Shown piece after piece: positions 45,943-56,314 of a stretch of DNA of 64,000 nucleotides. The position numbers and the translations under genes were made by a program. Source of the DNA: Streptomyces sclerotialus (GTDB lineage Bacteria; Actinomycetota; Actinomycetes; Streptomycetales; Streptomycetaceae); NCBI GenBank assembly GCA_000719105.1, contig JODX01000002.1:1-64000 (forward strand), given 5' to 3'. The first letter of the stretch is position 1. Each line of letters opens with the position of its first letter. A model generated the notes under the pieces. The model was not told the origin of the DNA. It ran no database searches and saw nothing but the letters and a program-made list of their open reading frames with translations.

Positions 45943-46482
45943 ATGTCGCGCATCGGCAAGCTCCCCATCGCGGTTCCCGCCGGCGTGGACGTCACCATCG
46001 ACGGCCGCACGGTGCAGGTGAAGGGCCCCAAGGGCTCCCTCGCCCACACCATCGCGGCGCCGATCGAGATCGCTAAGGGTGAGGACGGCGTGCTGAACGT
46101 CACCCGCCCGAACGACGAGCGTCAGAACAAGGCCCTGCACGGCCTGTCCCGCACGCTGGTGGCGAACATGATCACCGGCGTGACCCAGGGTTACGTGAAG
46201 AAGCTCGAGATCAGCGGTGTCGGTTACCGCGTGACCGCCAAGGGTTCGAACCTCGAGTTCGCGCTCGGTTACAGCCACCCGATCACCATCGAGGCGCCCG
46301 AGGGCATCACCTTCAAGGTGGAGTCCCCGACCCGCTTCTCGGTCGAGGGCATCGACAAGCAGAAGGTGGGCGAGGTCGCGGCCAACATCCGCAAGCTGCG
46401 CAAGCCCGACCCGTACAAGGCCAAGGGCGTCAAGTACGAGGGCGAAGTCATCCGCCGCAAGGTCGGAAAGGCGGGTAAGTAA
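45943..46482 (+). CDS. rplF: 50S ribosomal protein L6
   Basis: This 179-residue L6 starts [20 protein letters not shown], has two similar domains, and ends with the signature [28 protein letters not shown] is the ribosome binding site. rplR follows 3 bases later. Confidence 0.98.
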   Translation: MSRIGKLPIAVPAGVDVTIDGRTVQVKGPKGSLAHTIAAPIEIAKGEDGVLNVTRPNDERQNKALHGLSRTLVANMITGVTQGYVKKLEISGVGYRVTAKGSNLEFALGYSHPITIEAPEGITFKVESPTRFSVEGIDKQKVGEVAANIRKLRKPDPYKAKGVKYEGEVIRRKVGKAGK

Positions 46483-46485
46483 GCC

Positions 46486-46869
46486 ATGGCATACGGGCAG
46501 AAGATCGCCAAGGGCGACGCCTACAAGCGCGCCGCCATCAAGCGCCGCCACATCCGGATCCGCAAGAAGGTCTCGGGTACGGCCGAGCGTCCGCGCCTGG
46601 TCGTGACGCGCTCGAACCGCCACATCGTGGCCCAGGTCATCGACGACCTGAAGGGTCACACCGTGGCGTCCGCCTCCACCCTGGACGCGTCCGTCCGCGG
46701 TGGCGAGGGCGACAAGTCGGCGCAGGCCAAGCAGGTCGGCGCCCTGGTTGCCGAGCGTGCCAAGGCCGCCGGCGTCGACGCTGTCGTGTTCGACCGTGGT
46801 GGTAACCGGTACGCGGGTCGCATCGCGGCCCTCGCCGACGCCGCCCGCGAGGCCGGGCTCAAGTTCTGA
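46486..46869 (+). CDS. rplR: 50S ribosomal protein L18
   Basis: This 127-residue L18 carries [39 protein letters not shown] and ends [22 protein letters not shown]. It binds 5S rRNA with L5. Confidence 0.98.
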   Translation: MAYGQKIAKGDAYKRAAIKRRHIRIRKKVSGTAERPRLVVTRSNRHIVAQVIDDLKGHTVASASTLDASVRGGEGDKSAQAKQVGALVAERAKAAGVDAVVFDRGGNRYAGRIAALADAAREAGLKF

Positions 46870-46908
46870 GCTCGCTGCGTAGCTAGCGGAAAGAGAGAGG
46901 TAAATCCA

Positions 46909-47514
46909 ATGGCTGGACCCCAGCGCCGCGGTGGCGGTGCCGGTGGCGGCGAGCGGCGGGACCGGAAGGGCCGTGACGGCGGCGCTGCTGCCGCCGAGAA
47001 GACCGCGTACGTCGAGCGCGTCGTCGCGATCAACCGAGTCGCCAAGGTTGTGAAGGGTGGTCGTCGCTTCAGCTTCACCGCGCTGGTCGTGGTGGGCGAC
47101 GGTGACGGCACCGTGGGTGTCGGTTACGGCAAGGCCAAGGAGGTGCCGGCCGCCATCGCCAAGGGTGTCGAGGAGGCCAAGAAGCACTTCTTCAAGGTCC
47201 CCCGTATCCAGGGCACCATCCCCCACCCCATCCAGGGTGAGAAGGCTGCCGGCGTCGTGCTGCTCAAGCCCGCGTCCCCCGGTACCGGTGTTATCGCCGG
47301 TGGTCCGGTGCGCGCCGTGCTCGAGTGCGCCGGTATCCACGACGTGCTGTCGAAGTCGCTCGGCTCCGACAACGCCATCAACATCGTGCACGCGACCGTG
47401 GAGGCCCTGAAGGGCCTGCAGCGTCCCGAGGAGATCGCGGCCCGCCGTGGTCTGCCGCTCGAGGACGTCGCCCCCGCGGCCCTGCTTCGTGCGCGTGCCG
47501 GGGCGGGTGCGTAA
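46909..47514 (+). CDS. rpsE: 30S ribosomal protein S5
   Basis: This 201-residue S5 has a Gly/Arg-rich N-terminus, the dsRBD-like [19 protein letters not shown], and the loop region [30 protein letters not shown]5 shapes decoding fidelity; spectinomycin resistance maps to this protein in other species. Confidence 0.98.
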   Translation: MAGPQRRGGGAGGGERRDRKGRDGGAAAAEKTAYVERVVAINRVAKVVKGGRRFSFTALVVVGDGDGTVGVGYGKAKEVPAAIAKGVEEAKKHFFKVPRIQGTIPHPIQGEKAAGVVLLKPASPGTGVIAGGPVRAVLECAGIHDVLSKSLGSDNAINIVHATVEALKGLQRPEEIAARRGLPLEDVAPAALLRARAGAGA

Positions 47515-47516
47515 TC

Positions 47517-47699
47517 ATGGCGCAGCTCAAGATTACGCAGGTCAAGTCCTACATCGGCAGCAAGCAGAACCACCGTGACACCCTGCGCTCCCTTGGTCTC
47601 AAGGGCATCAACACGCAGGTCGTCAAGGAGGACCGCCCCGAGTTCCGCGGCATGGTGCACACCGTCCGCCACCTCGTGACGGTCGAGGAGGTCGACTGA
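47517..47699 (+). CDS. rpmD: 50S ribosomal protein L30
   Basis: This 60-residue L30 ([36 protein letters not shown]) starts 2 bases after rpsE, with ATG at 47517. rplO follows after 2 bases. Confidence 0.97.
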   Translation: MAQLKITQVKSYIGSKQNHRDTLRSLGLKGINTQVVKEDRPEFRGMVHTVRHLVTVEEVD

Positions 47700-47701
47700 T
47701 C

Positions 47702-48157
47702 ATGGCGGAGCAGAACCCGCTCAAGATCCACAACCTCCGTCCCGCCCCGGGCGCCAAGACCGCCAAGACCCGTGTCGGTCGTGGTGAGGCGTCGAAGGGT
47801 AAGACGGCCGGTCGTGGTACCAAGGGCACGAAGGCCCGCTACCAGGTTCCGGAGAGCTTCGAGGGTGGCCAGATGCCGCTCCACATGCGTCTCCCGAAGC
47901 TGAAGGGCTTCAAGAACCCGTTCAAGACCGAGTACCAGGTCGTCAACCTGGACAAGCTCTCCGCCCTCTACCCCGAGGGTGGCGAGGTCACGGTCGCGGA
48001 CCTGGTCGCCAAGGGTGCCGTTCGCAAGAACAGCCTCGTCAAGGTCCTGGGCCAGGGCGAGGTCTCCGTGGCGCTGCAGGTGACGGTCGACGCCGTCTCC
48101 GGCTCCGCCAAGGAGAAGATCACCGCCGCCGGCGGTACCGTCACCGAGCTCGTCTGA
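47702..48157 (+). CDS. rplO: 50S ribosomal protein L15
   Basis: This 151-residue L15 begins [40 protein letters not shown] and ends with [18 protein letters not shown]. Last gene of this operon segment before a strong hairpin. Confidence 0.98.
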   Translation: MAEQNPLKIHNLRPAPGAKTAKTRVGRGEASKGKTAGRGTKGTKARYQVPESFEGGQMPLHMRLPKLKGFKNPFKTEYQVVNLDKLSALYPEGGEVTVADLVAKGAVRKNSLVKVLGQGEVSVALQVTVDAVSGSAKEKITAAGGTVTELV

Positions 48158-48192
48158 AGTCTTCGGACGTCTCGATGACCTGAACGATCCCG

Positions 48193-48226
48193 ACCGGGGA
48201 TACCCCACAAATGGGGTATCCCCGGT
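48193..48226 (+). terminator. Perfect 15-bp hairpin between rplO and secY
   Basis: ACCGGGGATACCCCA pairs with TGGGGTATCCCCGGT around a CAAA loop, 35 bases after rplO. It implies that secY-adk-map can be transcribed separately, with a promoter in 48227-48392. Confidence 0.85.
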
Positions 48227-48392
48227 TGGTCGTTCCAAGGGCGGCATGGTCGCCGGTAAGGTGACCTGCACTGCCCACTTTCACCGGGCGCTCCACCCGG
48301 GGCACCCAGAGCGGCAGTTGACCGTTACCTATTTGTCGAACCTCAGACCGTCACCCTTGACGCAGAGAAGCGCGGGGGTCGCAGGAGGCACC

Positions 48393-49706
48393 GTGCTCAC
48401 CGCGTTCGCCCGGGCGTTCAAGACGCCCGACCTGCGCAAGAAGCTGCTCTTCACGCTCGGCATCATCGTGCTCTACCGGATCGGTACGCACGTCCCGATC
48501 CCTGGCGTCGACTACAAAAGCGTCCAGTTCTGTATCGACCAGGCGAATGCCAACCAGGGCCTCTTCGGTCTGGTCAACATGTTCAGCGGTGGCGCGCTGC
48601 TGCAGATCACGGTCTTCGCGCTCGGCATCATGCCCTACATCACGGCGAGCATCATCCTTCAGCTGCTGACCGTGGTGATCCCCAGACTGGAAGCCCTCAA
48701 GAAGGAGGGCCAGTCCGGCACGGCGAAGATCACGCAGTACACGCGGTACCTCACGGTCGCCCTGGCGATCCTCCAGGGCACCGGCCTCGTGGCCACCGCC
48801 CGCAGCGGCTCGCTCTTCTCCGGCTGCTCCATGGCGACCTCGATCGTCCCGGACAGCTCGATCTTCATCACGATCACGATGGTCATCACGATGACCGCCG
48901 GTACGGCCTTCGTCATGTGGCTCGGTGAGCTCATCACCGACCGCGGCATCGGCAACGGCATGTCGATCCTGATGTTCATCTCGATCGCCGCCACCTTCCC
49001 GTCCTCCCTGTGGGCCATCAAGAAGCAGGGCGACCTCGCGGACGGCTGGATCGAGTTCGGCACCGTGATCCTGGTCGGCCTGGTCATGGTCGCGCTCGTG
49101 GTCTTCGTCGAGCAGGCCCAGCGCCGCATCCCGGTGCAGTACGCGAAGCGGATGATCGGCCGCCGGTCCTACGGCGGTACGTCGACGTACATCCCGCTGA
49201 AGGTGAACCAGGCGGGTGTCATCCCGGTCATCTTCGCGTCGTCGCTGCTCTACATCCCGGCGCTGATCGTGCAGTTCTCGAACTCCACGGCGGGCTGGGC
49301 GGCCTGGATCCAGCGGAACCTGGCGGACACGGCGGCGCCCATCCACATCACCATCTACTTCTTCCTCATCGTTTTCTTCGCGTTCTTCTACGTGGCCATC
49401 TCGTTCAACCCCGAGGAAGTCGCGGACAACATGAAGAAGTATGGTGGCTTCATCCCGGGCATCCGGGCTGGCCGACCGACCGCTGAGTACCTTTCGTACG
49501 TGCTCAACCGGATCACCTGGCCGGGCTCGCTGTACTTGGGTCTGATCGCTCTCGTGCCGACAATGGCGTTGGCCGGTTTCGGGGCAAACCAGAACTTCCC
49601 GTTCGGCGGTACCAGCATCCTGATCATCGTGGGTGTCGGCCTGGAGACGGTGAAGCAGATCGAGAGCCAGCTCCAGCAGCGCAATTACGAAGGGTTCCTC
49701 CGCTGA
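48393..49706 (+). CDS. secY: Protein translocase subunit SecY
   Basis: This 437-residue ten-helix channel of the Sec translocon starts MLTAFARAFKTPDLRKKLLFTLGIIVLYRIG and includes the plug-region sequence GLFGLVNMFSGGALLQ, TDRGIGNGMSILMF, and the cytosolic loops for SecA/ribosome binding (EQAQRRIPVQYAKR). GTG at 48393 with CAGGAGG upstream gives standard length. Stop overlaps the adk start by one base. Confidence 0.97.
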   Translation: MLTAFARAFKTPDLRKKLLFTLGIIVLYRIGTHVPIPGVDYKSVQFCIDQANANQGLFGLVNMFSGGALLQITVFALGIMPYITASIILQLLTVVIPRLEALKKEGQSGTAKITQYTRYLTVALAILQGTGLVATARSGSLFSGCSMATSIVPDSSIFITITMVITMTAGTAFVMWLGELITDRGIGNGMSILMFISIAATFPSSLWAIKKQGDLADGWIEFGTVILVGLVMVALVVFVEQAQRRIPVQYAKRMIGRRSYGGTSTYIPLKVNQAGVIPVIFASSLLYIPALIVQFSNSTAGWAAWIQRNLADTAAPIHITIYFFLIVFFAFFYVAISFNPEEVADNMKKYGGFIPGIRAGRPTAEYLSYVLNRITWPGSLYLGLIALVPTMALAGFGANQNFPFGGTSILIIVGVGLETVKQIESQLQQRNYEGFLR

Positions 49707-50368
49707 TGCGAATCGTCCTCGTCGGGCCGCCGGGCGCCGGCAAGGGAACTCAGGCCGCGTTCCTCGCCAAGAATCTGTCGATCCCGCACATCTCCACGGG
49801 CGACCTGTTCCGCGCCAACATCAGTCGGCAGACGGAGCTGGGCAAGCTCGCCAAGTCCTACATGGACGCGGGCAACCTGGTGCCGGACGAGGTCACCATC
49901 GCGATGGCCAAGGACCGGATGGAGCAGCCGGACGCCGTCAGCGGCTTCCTGCTCGACGGGTTCCCGAGGAACGTCTCGCAGGCCGAGGCGCTCGACGAGA
50001 TGCTGAAGACCGAGGGTCTGAAGCTGGACGCCGTGCTGGACCTCGAGGTCCCCGAGGAGGAGGTCGTCGAGCGGATCGCGGGCCGCCGCATCTGCCGCAA
50101 CGACTCCGCGCACGTCTACCACGTGACGTACAAGGCGCCGAAGCAGGAGGGCGTCTGCGACGAGTGCGGCGGCGAGCTGTACCAGCGCGACGACGACTCC
50201 GAGGAGACCGTCCGCAAGCGGCTGGAGGTCTACCACACGCAGACCGAGCCGATCATCGACTACTACCGGTCCCAGGACCTGGTGGTGACGATCACCGCGC
50301 TCGGCAAGGTGGACGAGGTCACCCAGCGTGCGATGGAAGCGCTGAAGCGCAAGGGCGACGACAAGTAG
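49706..50368 (+). CDS. adk: Adenylate kinase
   Basis: This 220-residue AMP/ATP phosphotransferase has P-loop LVGPPGAGKGTQAAFLA, the NMP-binding HISTGDLFRANI, the signature FLLDGFPRNVSQA and a LID with CRNDSAHVYH...CDECGG, a possible zinc site of Cys/His/Cys/Cys. Co-translated with secY. Confidence 0.97.
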   Translation: MRIVLVGPPGAGKGTQAAFLAKNLSIPHISTGDLFRANISRQTELGKLAKSYMDAGNLVPDEVTIAMAKDRMEQPDAVSGFLLDGFPRNVSQAEALDEMLKTEGLKLDAVLDLEVPEEEVVERIAGRRICRNDSAHVYHVTYKAPKQEGVCDECGGELYQRDDDSEETVRKRLEVYHTQTEPIIDYYRSQDLVVTITALGKVDEVTQRAMEALKRKGDDK

Positions 50369-50500
50369 CAGTGCCGTTACGGCCGCGGTTCCCGCACGGG
50401 GGCCGCGGCCGACGTGTGGGCGGGTCCTGGTCCGGGGTACCCGCGCCCGTATCGTTGATGGTGTCCGTACACTCCCCGGTCCAGAAAGGCCGTTGCCGCC

Positions 50501-51337
50501 ATGGTGCAGATCAAGACCCCCGAGCAGATCGCGAAGATGCGCGAGGCGGGGTTGGTCGTCGCCGCCATCCACGCGGCCACCCGCGAGGCGGCGGTCCCGG
50601 GTGCCACGACCAAGGACCTCGACCAGGTGGCGCGCAAGGTGCTCGAGGAGCACGGCGCCAAGTCGAATTTCCTGGGGTACGGCGGCTTCCCGGCGACCAT
50701 CTGCACCTCCAAGAACGAGGTCGTCGTGCACGGCATCCCGAGCGACGAGGTCGTCCTGGAGGACGGCGACATCATCTCCATCGACTGCGGCGCGATCGTC
50801 GACGGCTGGCACGGCGACGCGGCGTACACGGCCTTCGTGGGCTCCGGTCACGCCCCGGAGCTGATCGAGCTCTCCCGGGTGACCGAGGAGTCGATGTGGG
50901 CGGGTATCGCGGCGATGAAGCTGGGGAACCGGCTCGTGGACATCTCCCGGGCCATCGAGACGTACATCCGCCGCCAGCCGAAGCCGGGCGGCGGCAAGTA
51001 CGGCATCGTCCAGGACTACGGCGGCCACGGCATCGGTACCGAGATGCACATGGACCCGCACCTGCTGAACTACGTCGAGCGCCGGCGCGGCAAGGGCCCG
51101 AAGCTGGTCCCCGGCTTCTGCCTCGCGATCGAGCCGATGGTGTCCCTCGGCACCCCGAAGACCGAGGTGCTGGAGGACGACTGGACCGTCATCACGACGG
51201 ACGGCACGTGGTCCTCGCACTGGGAGCACTCGGTGGCGCTGACGGAGGAGGGTCCGCTGGTGCTGACGGCGCCGGACGGCGGCAGGGCGAAGCTGGCGGA
51301 GTACGGGGTGACGGCGGCGCCGGATCCGCTGGCCTGA
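50501..51337 (+). CDS. map: Type I methionine aminopeptidase
   Basis: This 278-residue metallopeptidase removes N-terminal Met. Metal ligands lie in SIDCGAIVDGWHGDAAYT, DYGGHGIGTEMH, FCLAIEPMVSLG and [14 protein letters not shown]. The N-terminus is KTPEQIAKMREAGLVVAAIH without a zinc-finger extension. ATG at 50501. A near-identical piece of its 3' end is repeated about 100 bases downstream (51441-51551). Confidence 0.97.
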   Translation: MVQIKTPEQIAKMREAGLVVAAIHAATREAAVPGATTKDLDQVARKVLEEHGAKSNFLGYGGFPATICTSKNEVVVHGIPSDEVVLEDGDIISIDCGAIVDGWHGDAAYTAFVGSGHAPELIELSRVTEESMWAGIAAMKLGNRLVDISRAIETYIRRQPKPGGGKYGIVQDYGGHGIGTEMHMDPHLLNYVERRRGKGPKLVPGFCLAIEPMVSLGTPKTEVLEDDWTVITTDGTWSSHWEHSVALTEEGPLVLTAPDGGRAKLAEYGVTAAPDPLA

Positions 51338-51440
51338 GGGTGGGCCGCGTGACGGCCGCCGGTCGGAGGCCGGCGCAGCCGCTCTAGGCCTGTGAGGTGC
51401 CTCGGCGCCGAGCCCGCGAGAGCGGCGTGCGGAACAGGTC

Positions 51441-51551
51441 GACTGGACCGTCGTCACGACGGACGGCACGTGGTCCTCGCACTGGGAGCACTCGGTGGCG
51501 CTGACGGAGGAGGGTCCGCTGGTGCTGACGGCGCCGGATCCGCTGGCGTAG
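51441..51551 (+). pseudogene. Duplicated 3' fragment of map
   Basis: The 37 codons [19 protein letters not shown]...[12 protein letters not shown] repeat the map C-terminus, with one early substitution (ATC to GTC). An internal 48-base part of map is missing; the loss lies between two copies of GCGCCGGA, so it looks like a deletion between short direct repeats. No start codon precedes it in frame, and it is not expected to be translated. Flanking sequence to infA (51338-51853) holds this fragment, a dispersed repeat and the infA promoter. Confidence 0.9.
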
Positions 51552-51578
51552 CGCTCCGCGGGGGGCCGGTGGGTGTCT

Positions 51579-51619
51579 GCGGGTGCGCTGTGGCTCGTCG
51601 CGCAGTTTCCCGCGCCCCT
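51579..51619 (+). repeat. Dispersed intergenic repeat, copy A
   Basis: The sequence GCGGGTGCGCTGTGGCT followed by CGTCGCGCAGTTTCCCGCGCCCCTG matches copy B after rpoA. From memory, elements of this kind (ending GCGCAGTTCCCCGCGCCCCT) are very common between genes in Streptomyces genomes. Confidence 0.75.
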
Positions 51620-51853
51620 GAGTGGCGCTGACAGAGCCGGGCCGCATTGGGTGCGGTCCCGCGCACCTTCAAGGGGTTCCGGTGAGCGGTGCCGGTTAGT
51701 GATCTAGCCCTGTGGGCAGTCTTTCCCGATTCGTGTTTTTGGGTGCGCTGACGTAGACTGACTCGTCGGCTCTTGTGCACCCGCATGCCTGCATGCGCCC
51801 GTGAGGGAAAGGTGCGGGAGTCGATCAAGGTAGTCGATTCCGAAGGGCGAAGC

Positions 51854-52075
51854 GTGGCCAAGAAGCAAGGTGCCATCGAGATCGAGGGCACTGTCGTCGA
51901 GTCTCTGCCGAACGCCATGTTCAAGGTCGAGCTCCAGAACGGCCACCAGGTCCTGGCACACATCAGCGGCAAGATGCGTATGCACTACATCCGCATCCTC
52001 CCTGACGACCGGGTCGTGGTGGAGCTGTCTCCGTACGACCTGACGCGTGGCCGGATCGTCTACCGCTACAAGTAG
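51854..52075 (+). CDS. infA: Translation initiation factor IF-1
   Basis: This 73-residue OB-fold protein starts at GTG 51854 ([26 protein letters not shown]) and ends [15 protein letters not shown]. The frame opens upstream at 51773 but without homology. TAGACT at 51754-51759 could be the -10 element. Opens the alpha-operon part with rpmJ, rpsM, rpsK, rpoA. Confidence 0.97.
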   Translation: MAKKQGAIEIEGTVVESLPNAMFKVELQNGHQVLAHISGKMRMHYIRILPDDRVVVELSPYDLTRGRIVYRYK

Positions 52076-52136
52076 ATCTTGCCCACGTCCCGCCCCGCGC
52101 GGGACCGCCGGCAACTGACCCGGAGAACCTCACCCC

Positions 52137-52250
52137 ATGAAGGTCAAGCCGAGCGTCAAGAAGATCTGCGACAAGTGCAGGGTGATCCGCCGTCACGGCC
52201 GGGTCATGGTCATCTGCGACAACCCGCGCCACAAGCAGCGCCAGGGCTGA
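52137..52250 (+). CDS. rpmJ: 50S ribosomal protein L36, zinc-binding form
   Basis: This 37-residue protein ([20 protein letters not shown], then [17 protein letters not shown]) has the zinc ligands CDKC, C and H. ATG at 52137 follows GGAG in the upstream CGGAGAACC. Standard position between infA and rpsM. Confidence 0.96.
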   Translation: MKVKPSVKKICDKCRVIRRHGRVMVICDNPRHKQRQG

Positions 52251-52439
52251 CGCAGGACCGCACCTCTGCATCCGCAGATCGCGCGCGACGCAAGCTGAAT
52301 TTGTTCATACGCAGGACCCGGGCCGCCGCAGAGCGGTCCGACACCCCCGGTCGGAGGCCGGGGACCCAGTTCGTACCTGGTACGGCGGCTGGGAGCCGGT
52401 ACTGCGGTAGACCTCCGAAGATCAAACTGGAGCCATTGA

Positions 52440-52820
52440 ATGGCACGCGTTTCCGGTGTTGACATCCCGCGCGACAAGCGCGTGGAAGTCGCCCTCACCT
52501 ACGTGTTCGGCATCGGCCGGACCCTCTCCCAGCAGACGCTGGCCGAGACCGGCATCGACCCCAACACCCGCGTTCGCGACCTCTCCGAGGAGCAGCTCGT
52601 CGCGATCCGCGAGTACGTGGACAACAACATCAAGACCGAGGGTGACCTCCGTCGCGAGATCCAGGCCGACATCCGCCGCAAGGTCGAGATCGGCTGCTAC
52701 CAGGGTCTGCGTCACCGCCGCGGCCTGCCCGTCCGCGGTCAGCGCACCAGCACGAACGCCCGTACCCGCAAGGGCCCGCGTCGCGCCATCGCCGGCAAGA
52801 AGAAGCCGGGCAAGAAGTAG
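52440..52820 (+). CDS. rpsM: 30S ribosomal protein S13
   Basis: This 126-residue S13 starts [26 protein letters not shown] and includes [25 protein letters not shown]. It forms the head-to-50S bridge. The 190-base gap before it contains a CCCCGG/CCGGGG hairpin (52345-52363). Confidence 0.98.
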   Translation: MARVSGVDIPRDKRVEVALTYVFGIGRTLSQQTLAETGIDPNTRVRDLSEEQLVAIREYVDNNIKTEGDLRREIQADIRRKVEIGCYQGLRHRRGLPVRGQRTSTNARTRKGPRRAIAGKKKPGKK

Positions 52821-52885
52821 TCCGCAGCGGACACCTGTCCACGGTCTTCGCTGTAGGACCGACCACCTCCCGTAGGAGATAAGAG

Positions 52886-53290
52886 ATGCCCCCCAAGGGT
52901 CGTCAGGGCGCTGCCAAGAAGGTGCGCCGCAAGGAAAAGAAGAACGTCGCTCACGGCCACGCGCACATCAAGAGCACGTTCAACAACACGATCGTCTCGA
53001 TCACGGACCCGTCCGGCAACGTGATCTCCTGGGCCTCCGCCGGCCACGTCGGCTTCAAGGGCTCGCGCAAGTCCACCCCCTTCGCTGCGCAGATGGCCGC
53101 CGAGTCGGCCGCCCGCCGCGCGCAGGAGCACGGCATGCGCAAGGTCGACGTCTTCGTGAAGGGCCCGGGCTCGGGCCGCGAGACGGCCATCCGTTCGCTC
53201 CAGGCGACCGGTCTCGAGGTCGGCTCCATCCAGGACGTCACCCCCACCCCGCACAACGGCTGCCGTCCGCCGAAGCGCCGTCGCGTCTGA
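52886..53290 (+). CDS. rpsK: 30S ribosomal protein S11
   Basis: This 134-residue S11 has [24 protein letters not shown] and ends [18 protein letters not shown]. It forms part of the platform near the E site. Confidence 0.98.
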   Translation: MPPKGRQGAAKKVRRKEKKNVAHGHAHIKSTFNNTIVSITDPSGNVISWASAGHVGFKGSRKSTPFAAQMAAESAARRAQEHGMRKVDVFVKGPGSGRETAIRSLQATGLEVGSIQDVTPTPHNGCRPPKRRRV

Positions 53291-53369
53291 GGTACGGCCC
53301 GCTGGGTTCGAGGTTTTCGGGCGGTACGGCTCCTGCTACGGGGCCGTATCGCCCGTACCCTTGCAGTAC

Positions 53370-53388
53370 CCGCACCTTTCCGGTGCGG
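53370..53388 (+). terminator. Short hairpin upstream of rpoA
   Basis: CCGCACC pairs with GGTGCGG around TTTCC and is followed by TTTGG, in the 151-base gap between rpsK and rpoA. It may attenuate read-through, giving rpoA its own promoter control. Confidence 0.55.
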
Positions 53389-53441
53389 TTTGGTCGGGTG
53401 TCATATAGCGGGCGCCCACGACTGAAGGAAATGATCCACAC

Positions 53442-54464
53442 ATGCTGATCGCTCAGCGTCCTTCGTTGACCGAAGAGGTCGTCGACGAGTTCCGCTCCCG
53501 GTTCGTGATCGAGCCGCTGGAGCCGGGCTTCGGCTACACCCTCGGCAACTCCCTCCGCCGTACGCTCCTCTCCTCGATCCCGGGTGCCGCCGTCACCTCG
53601 ATCCGGATCGACGGTGTCCTGCACGAGTTCACCACCGTGCCGGGCGTCAAGGAGGACGTCACCGACCTGATCCTCAACATCAAGCAGCTGGTCGTCTCCT
53701 CGGAGCACGACGAGCCGGTCGTGATGTACCTGCGCAAGCAGGGCCCGGGTCTGGTCACCGCCGCCGACATCGCGCCCCCGGCCGGTGTCGAGGTCCACAA
53801 CCCCGACCTCGTCCTCGCCACGCTCAACGGCAAGGGCAAGCTGGAGATGGAGCTGACCGTCGAGCGCGGTCGCGGCTACGTCTCCGCCGTGCAGAACAAG
53901 CAGGTGGGCCAGGAGATCGGCCGTATCCCGGTCGACTCCATCTACTCGCCGGTGCTCAAGGTCACGTACAAGGTCGAGGCCACCCGTGTCGAGCAGCGCA
54001 CCGACTTCGACAAGCTGATCGTCGACGTCGAGACCAAGCAGGCCATGCGTCCGCGTGACGCCATGGCGTCCGCCGGTAAGACCCTGGTGGAGCTGTTCGG
54101 TCTGGCCCGTGAGCTGAACGTCGACGCCGAGGGCATCGACATGGGCCCGTCCCCGACGGACGCCGCTCTGGCCGCCGACCTGGCGCTGCCGATCGAGGAG
54201 CTCGAGCTCACCGTTCGTTCCTACAACTGCCTCAAGCGCGAGGGCATCCACTCCGTGGGTGAGCTCGTGGCGCGTTCCGAGGCCGACCTGCTCGACATCC
54301 GCAACTTCGGTGCGAAGTCGATCGACGAGGTCAAGGCGAAGCTGGCCGGCATGGGCCTGGCCCTGAAGGACAGCCCGCCCGGATTCGACCCGACCGCTGC
54401 CGCGGACGCCTTCGGGGCGGACGACGACGCGGACGCGGGCTTCGTCGAGACCGAGCAGTACTAA
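53442..54464 (+). CDS. rpoA: DNA-directed RNA polymerase subunit alpha
   Basis: This 340-residue protein has the N-terminal dimerisation domain ([36 protein letters not shown]). The C-terminal DNA- and activator-binding domain carries [51 protein letters not shown]. The acidic tail [19 protein letters not shown] is typical of actinomycetes. Confidence 0.98.
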   Translation: MLIAQRPSLTEEVVDEFRSRFVIEPLEPGFGYTLGNSLRRTLLSSIPGAAVTSIRIDGVLHEFTTVPGVKEDVTDLILNIKQLVVSSEHDEPVVMYLRKQGPGLVTAADIAPPAGVEVHNPDLVLATLNGKGKLEMELTVERGRGYVSAVQNKQVGQEIGRIPVDSIYSPVLKVTYKVEATRVEQRTDFDKLIVDVETKQAMRPRDAMASAGKTLVELFGLARELNVDAEGIDMGPSPTDAALAADLALPIEELELTVRSYNCLKREGIHSVGELVARSEADLLDIRNFGAKSIDEVKAKLAGMGLALKDSPPGFDPTAAADAFGADDDADAGFVETEQY

Positions 54465-54494
54465 GAGCTCGGGACCGACGGTCCGTTCCTGGGT

Positions 54495-54535
54495 GCGGGT
54501 GCACTGTGGCTGAGCGCGCAGTTCCCCGCGCCCCT
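54495..54535 (+). repeat. Dispersed intergenic repeat, copy B
   Basis: GCGGGTGCACTGTGGCT followed by GAGCGCGCAGTTCCCCGCGCCCC lies just past rpoA and matches copy A near map. The element runs directly into a stable hairpin. Confidence 0.75.
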
Positions 54536-54536
54536 T

Positions 54537-54566
54537 CCGGGAGCGCCCCTGCGGGGCGACTCCCGG
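54537..54566 (+). terminator. Hairpin between rpoA and rplQ
   Basis: CCGGGAGCGCCCC pairs with GGGGCGACTCCCGG, with one unpaired A, forming a long stem with a very small loop 72 bases after rpoA. It could reduce expression of rplQ relative to rpoA. Confidence 0.7.
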
Positions 54567-54645
54567 ATCTCCGACAGGCGACCGCCTGCTCGGATACTGA
54601 CTCCGGTACCTGATACGGCCGGGGCAGACACCTAGGAGAAACACC

Positions 54646-55152
54646 ATGCCGAAGCCCACCAAGGGTGCCCGTCTGGGCGGCAGCGCCGCGCACGAGAAGC
54701 TGCTCCTCGCGAACCTCGCGAAGTCGCTGTTCGAGCACGGCCGTATCACCACCACCGAGGCGAAGGCCCGCCGTCTGCGGCCGTACGCCGAGCGTCTGAT
54801 CACCAAGGCGAAGAAGGGCGACCTTCACAACCGCCGTCAGGTGCTCCAGGTCATCACGGACAAGGGCATCGTCCACACGCTCTTCACCGAGATCGGCCCG
54901 CGGTACGAGAACCGTCCGGGTGGCTACACCCGCATCACCAAGATCGGTAACCGCCGTGGCGACAACGCACCCATGGCCGTCATCGAGCTGGTCGAGGCGC
55001 TGACGGTCGCGCAGGAGGCCACCGGTGAGGCCGAGGCCGCCACCAAGCGCGCGGTCAAGGAGTCCGAGGCCAAGGCCGAGGAGACCAAGGCGGACGAGGC
55101 CCCCGAGGCCGAGGCCACCGAGGCTCCGGCCGAGGAGTCGAAGGACGCCTGA
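54646..55152 (+). CDS. rplQ: 50S ribosomal protein L17
   Basis: This 168-residue L17 starts [34 protein letters not shown] and includes [21 protein letters not shown]. The last 45 residues are an acidic Ala/Glu/Lys tail typical of Streptomyces. GGAGAAA precedes the ATG. Confidence 0.98.
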   Translation: MPKPTKGARLGGSAAHEKLLLANLAKSLFEHGRITTTEAKARRLRPYAERLITKAKKGDLHNRRQVLQVITDKGIVHTLFTEIGPRYENRPGGYTRITKIGNRRGDNAPMAVIELVEALTVAQEATGEAEAATKRAVKESEAKAEETKADEAPEAEATEAPAEESKDA

Positions 55153-55172
55153 GGCTCTGCCTGACGTCGAAC

Positions 55173-55202
55173 AGCGGGTCCGTCCCTCGGGGCGGGCCCG
55201 CT
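55173..55202 (+). terminator. Terminator-like hairpin after rplQ
   Basis: AGCGGGTCCG pairs with CGGGCCCGCT (one wobble) and is followed by TTTCG, between rplQ and truA. Confidence 0.7.
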
Positions 55203-55227
55203 TTCGCGTACCTGAGAGGATCCAGGA

Positions 55228-56088
55228 GTGAGTGACGAAGTACAGCCCGGGTTCGTACGGGTGCGGCTGGACCTTTCCTACGACGGGACCGAGTTCTCCG
55301 GGTGGGCCAAGCAGGCCGGCGGGCGGCGGACCGTACAGGGGGAGATCGAGGACGCCCTGCGGACCGTGACGCGGAGCCGGGACACCACGTACGAGCTGAC
55401 CGTGGCCGGGCGGACCGATGCCGGGGTGCATGCGCGCGGGCAGGTGGCGCACGTGGACCTGCCCGGAGAGCTGTGGGCCGAGCACCGGGAGAAGCTGCTC
55501 AAGCGGCTCGCCGGGCGGCTGCCCAAGGATGTGCGGATCTGGTCGCTCACCGAGGCGCCCGCGGGGTTCAACGCGCGGTTCTCGGCGATCTGGCGGCGCT
55601 ACGCCTACCGGGTCACCGACAACCCGGGCGGCGTCGATCCGCTGCTGCGGAACCATGTGCTGTGGCACGACTGGCCGCTCGACGTCGACGCCATGAACGA
55701 GGCGGCCCGGGCGCTGCTCGGGGAGCACGACTTCGCGGCCTACTGCAAGAAGCGGGAGGGGGCGACGACGATCCGTACCCTTCAGGATCTTTCGTTGGTA
55801 CGGGACGAGGGATCCGGGATCGTCACGGCGACCGTGAAGGCGGACGCGTTCTGCCACAACATGGTGCGCTCGTTGATCGGTGCGCTGCTGTTCGTGGGGG
55901 ACGGGCACCGTGGGGTGGAGTGGCCGGCGAAGGTGCTGGCGGCGGGGGTGCGAGACAGTGCGGTGCATGTGGTGCGGCCGCACGGGCTGACGTTGGAGGA
56001 GGTCGGTTATCCGGCGGACGAGTTGCTTGCGGCCAGGAACAAGGAGGCGAGGAACAAGCGGACACTCCCCGGGCAGGGCTGTTGCTGA
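55228..56088 (+). CDS. truA: tRNA pseudouridine(38-40) synthase TruA
   Basis: This 286-residue enzyme isomerises uridines in the tRNA anticodon arm. Motifs: [38 protein letters not shown] (catalytic Asp), [16 protein letters not shown] and [20 protein letters not shown] at 55228 with AGGA upstream. The usual neighbour of rplQ. Confidence 0.96.
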   Translation: MSDEVQPGFVRVRLDLSYDGTEFSGWAKQAGGRRTVQGEIEDALRTVTRSRDTTYELTVAGRTDAGVHARGQVAHVDLPGELWAEHREKLLKRLAGRLPKDVRIWSLTEAPAGFNARFSAIWRRYAYRVTDNPGGVDPLLRNHVLWHDWPLDVDAMNEAARALLGEHDFAAYCKKREGATTIRTLQDLSLVRDEGSGIVTATVKADAFCHNMVRSLIGALLFVGDGHRGVEWPAKVLAAGVRDSAVHVVRPHGLTLEEVGYPADELLAARNKEARNKRTLPGQGCC

Positions 56089-56314
56089 GGACAGGGATGT
56101 GGTGCTGATGTCGTGATCTGCAGGGGCTGGGCGCTGAAGGTGCCTTGGATAAAATCGAACGCAGCTGCTTCGCAAGTGACGCGGAATGTCGCGGTCGCAC
56201 TCTCCGATGACCTCGTGCCAGCAGTGAGCCGGGGAGCCGATGCGGGGAGTCGGGAGCAGCGGGTCCAGGGGGTCCGGCTCCTGCTCCCGCGGTGGATTCT
56301 GGTGAGGAGTCACG

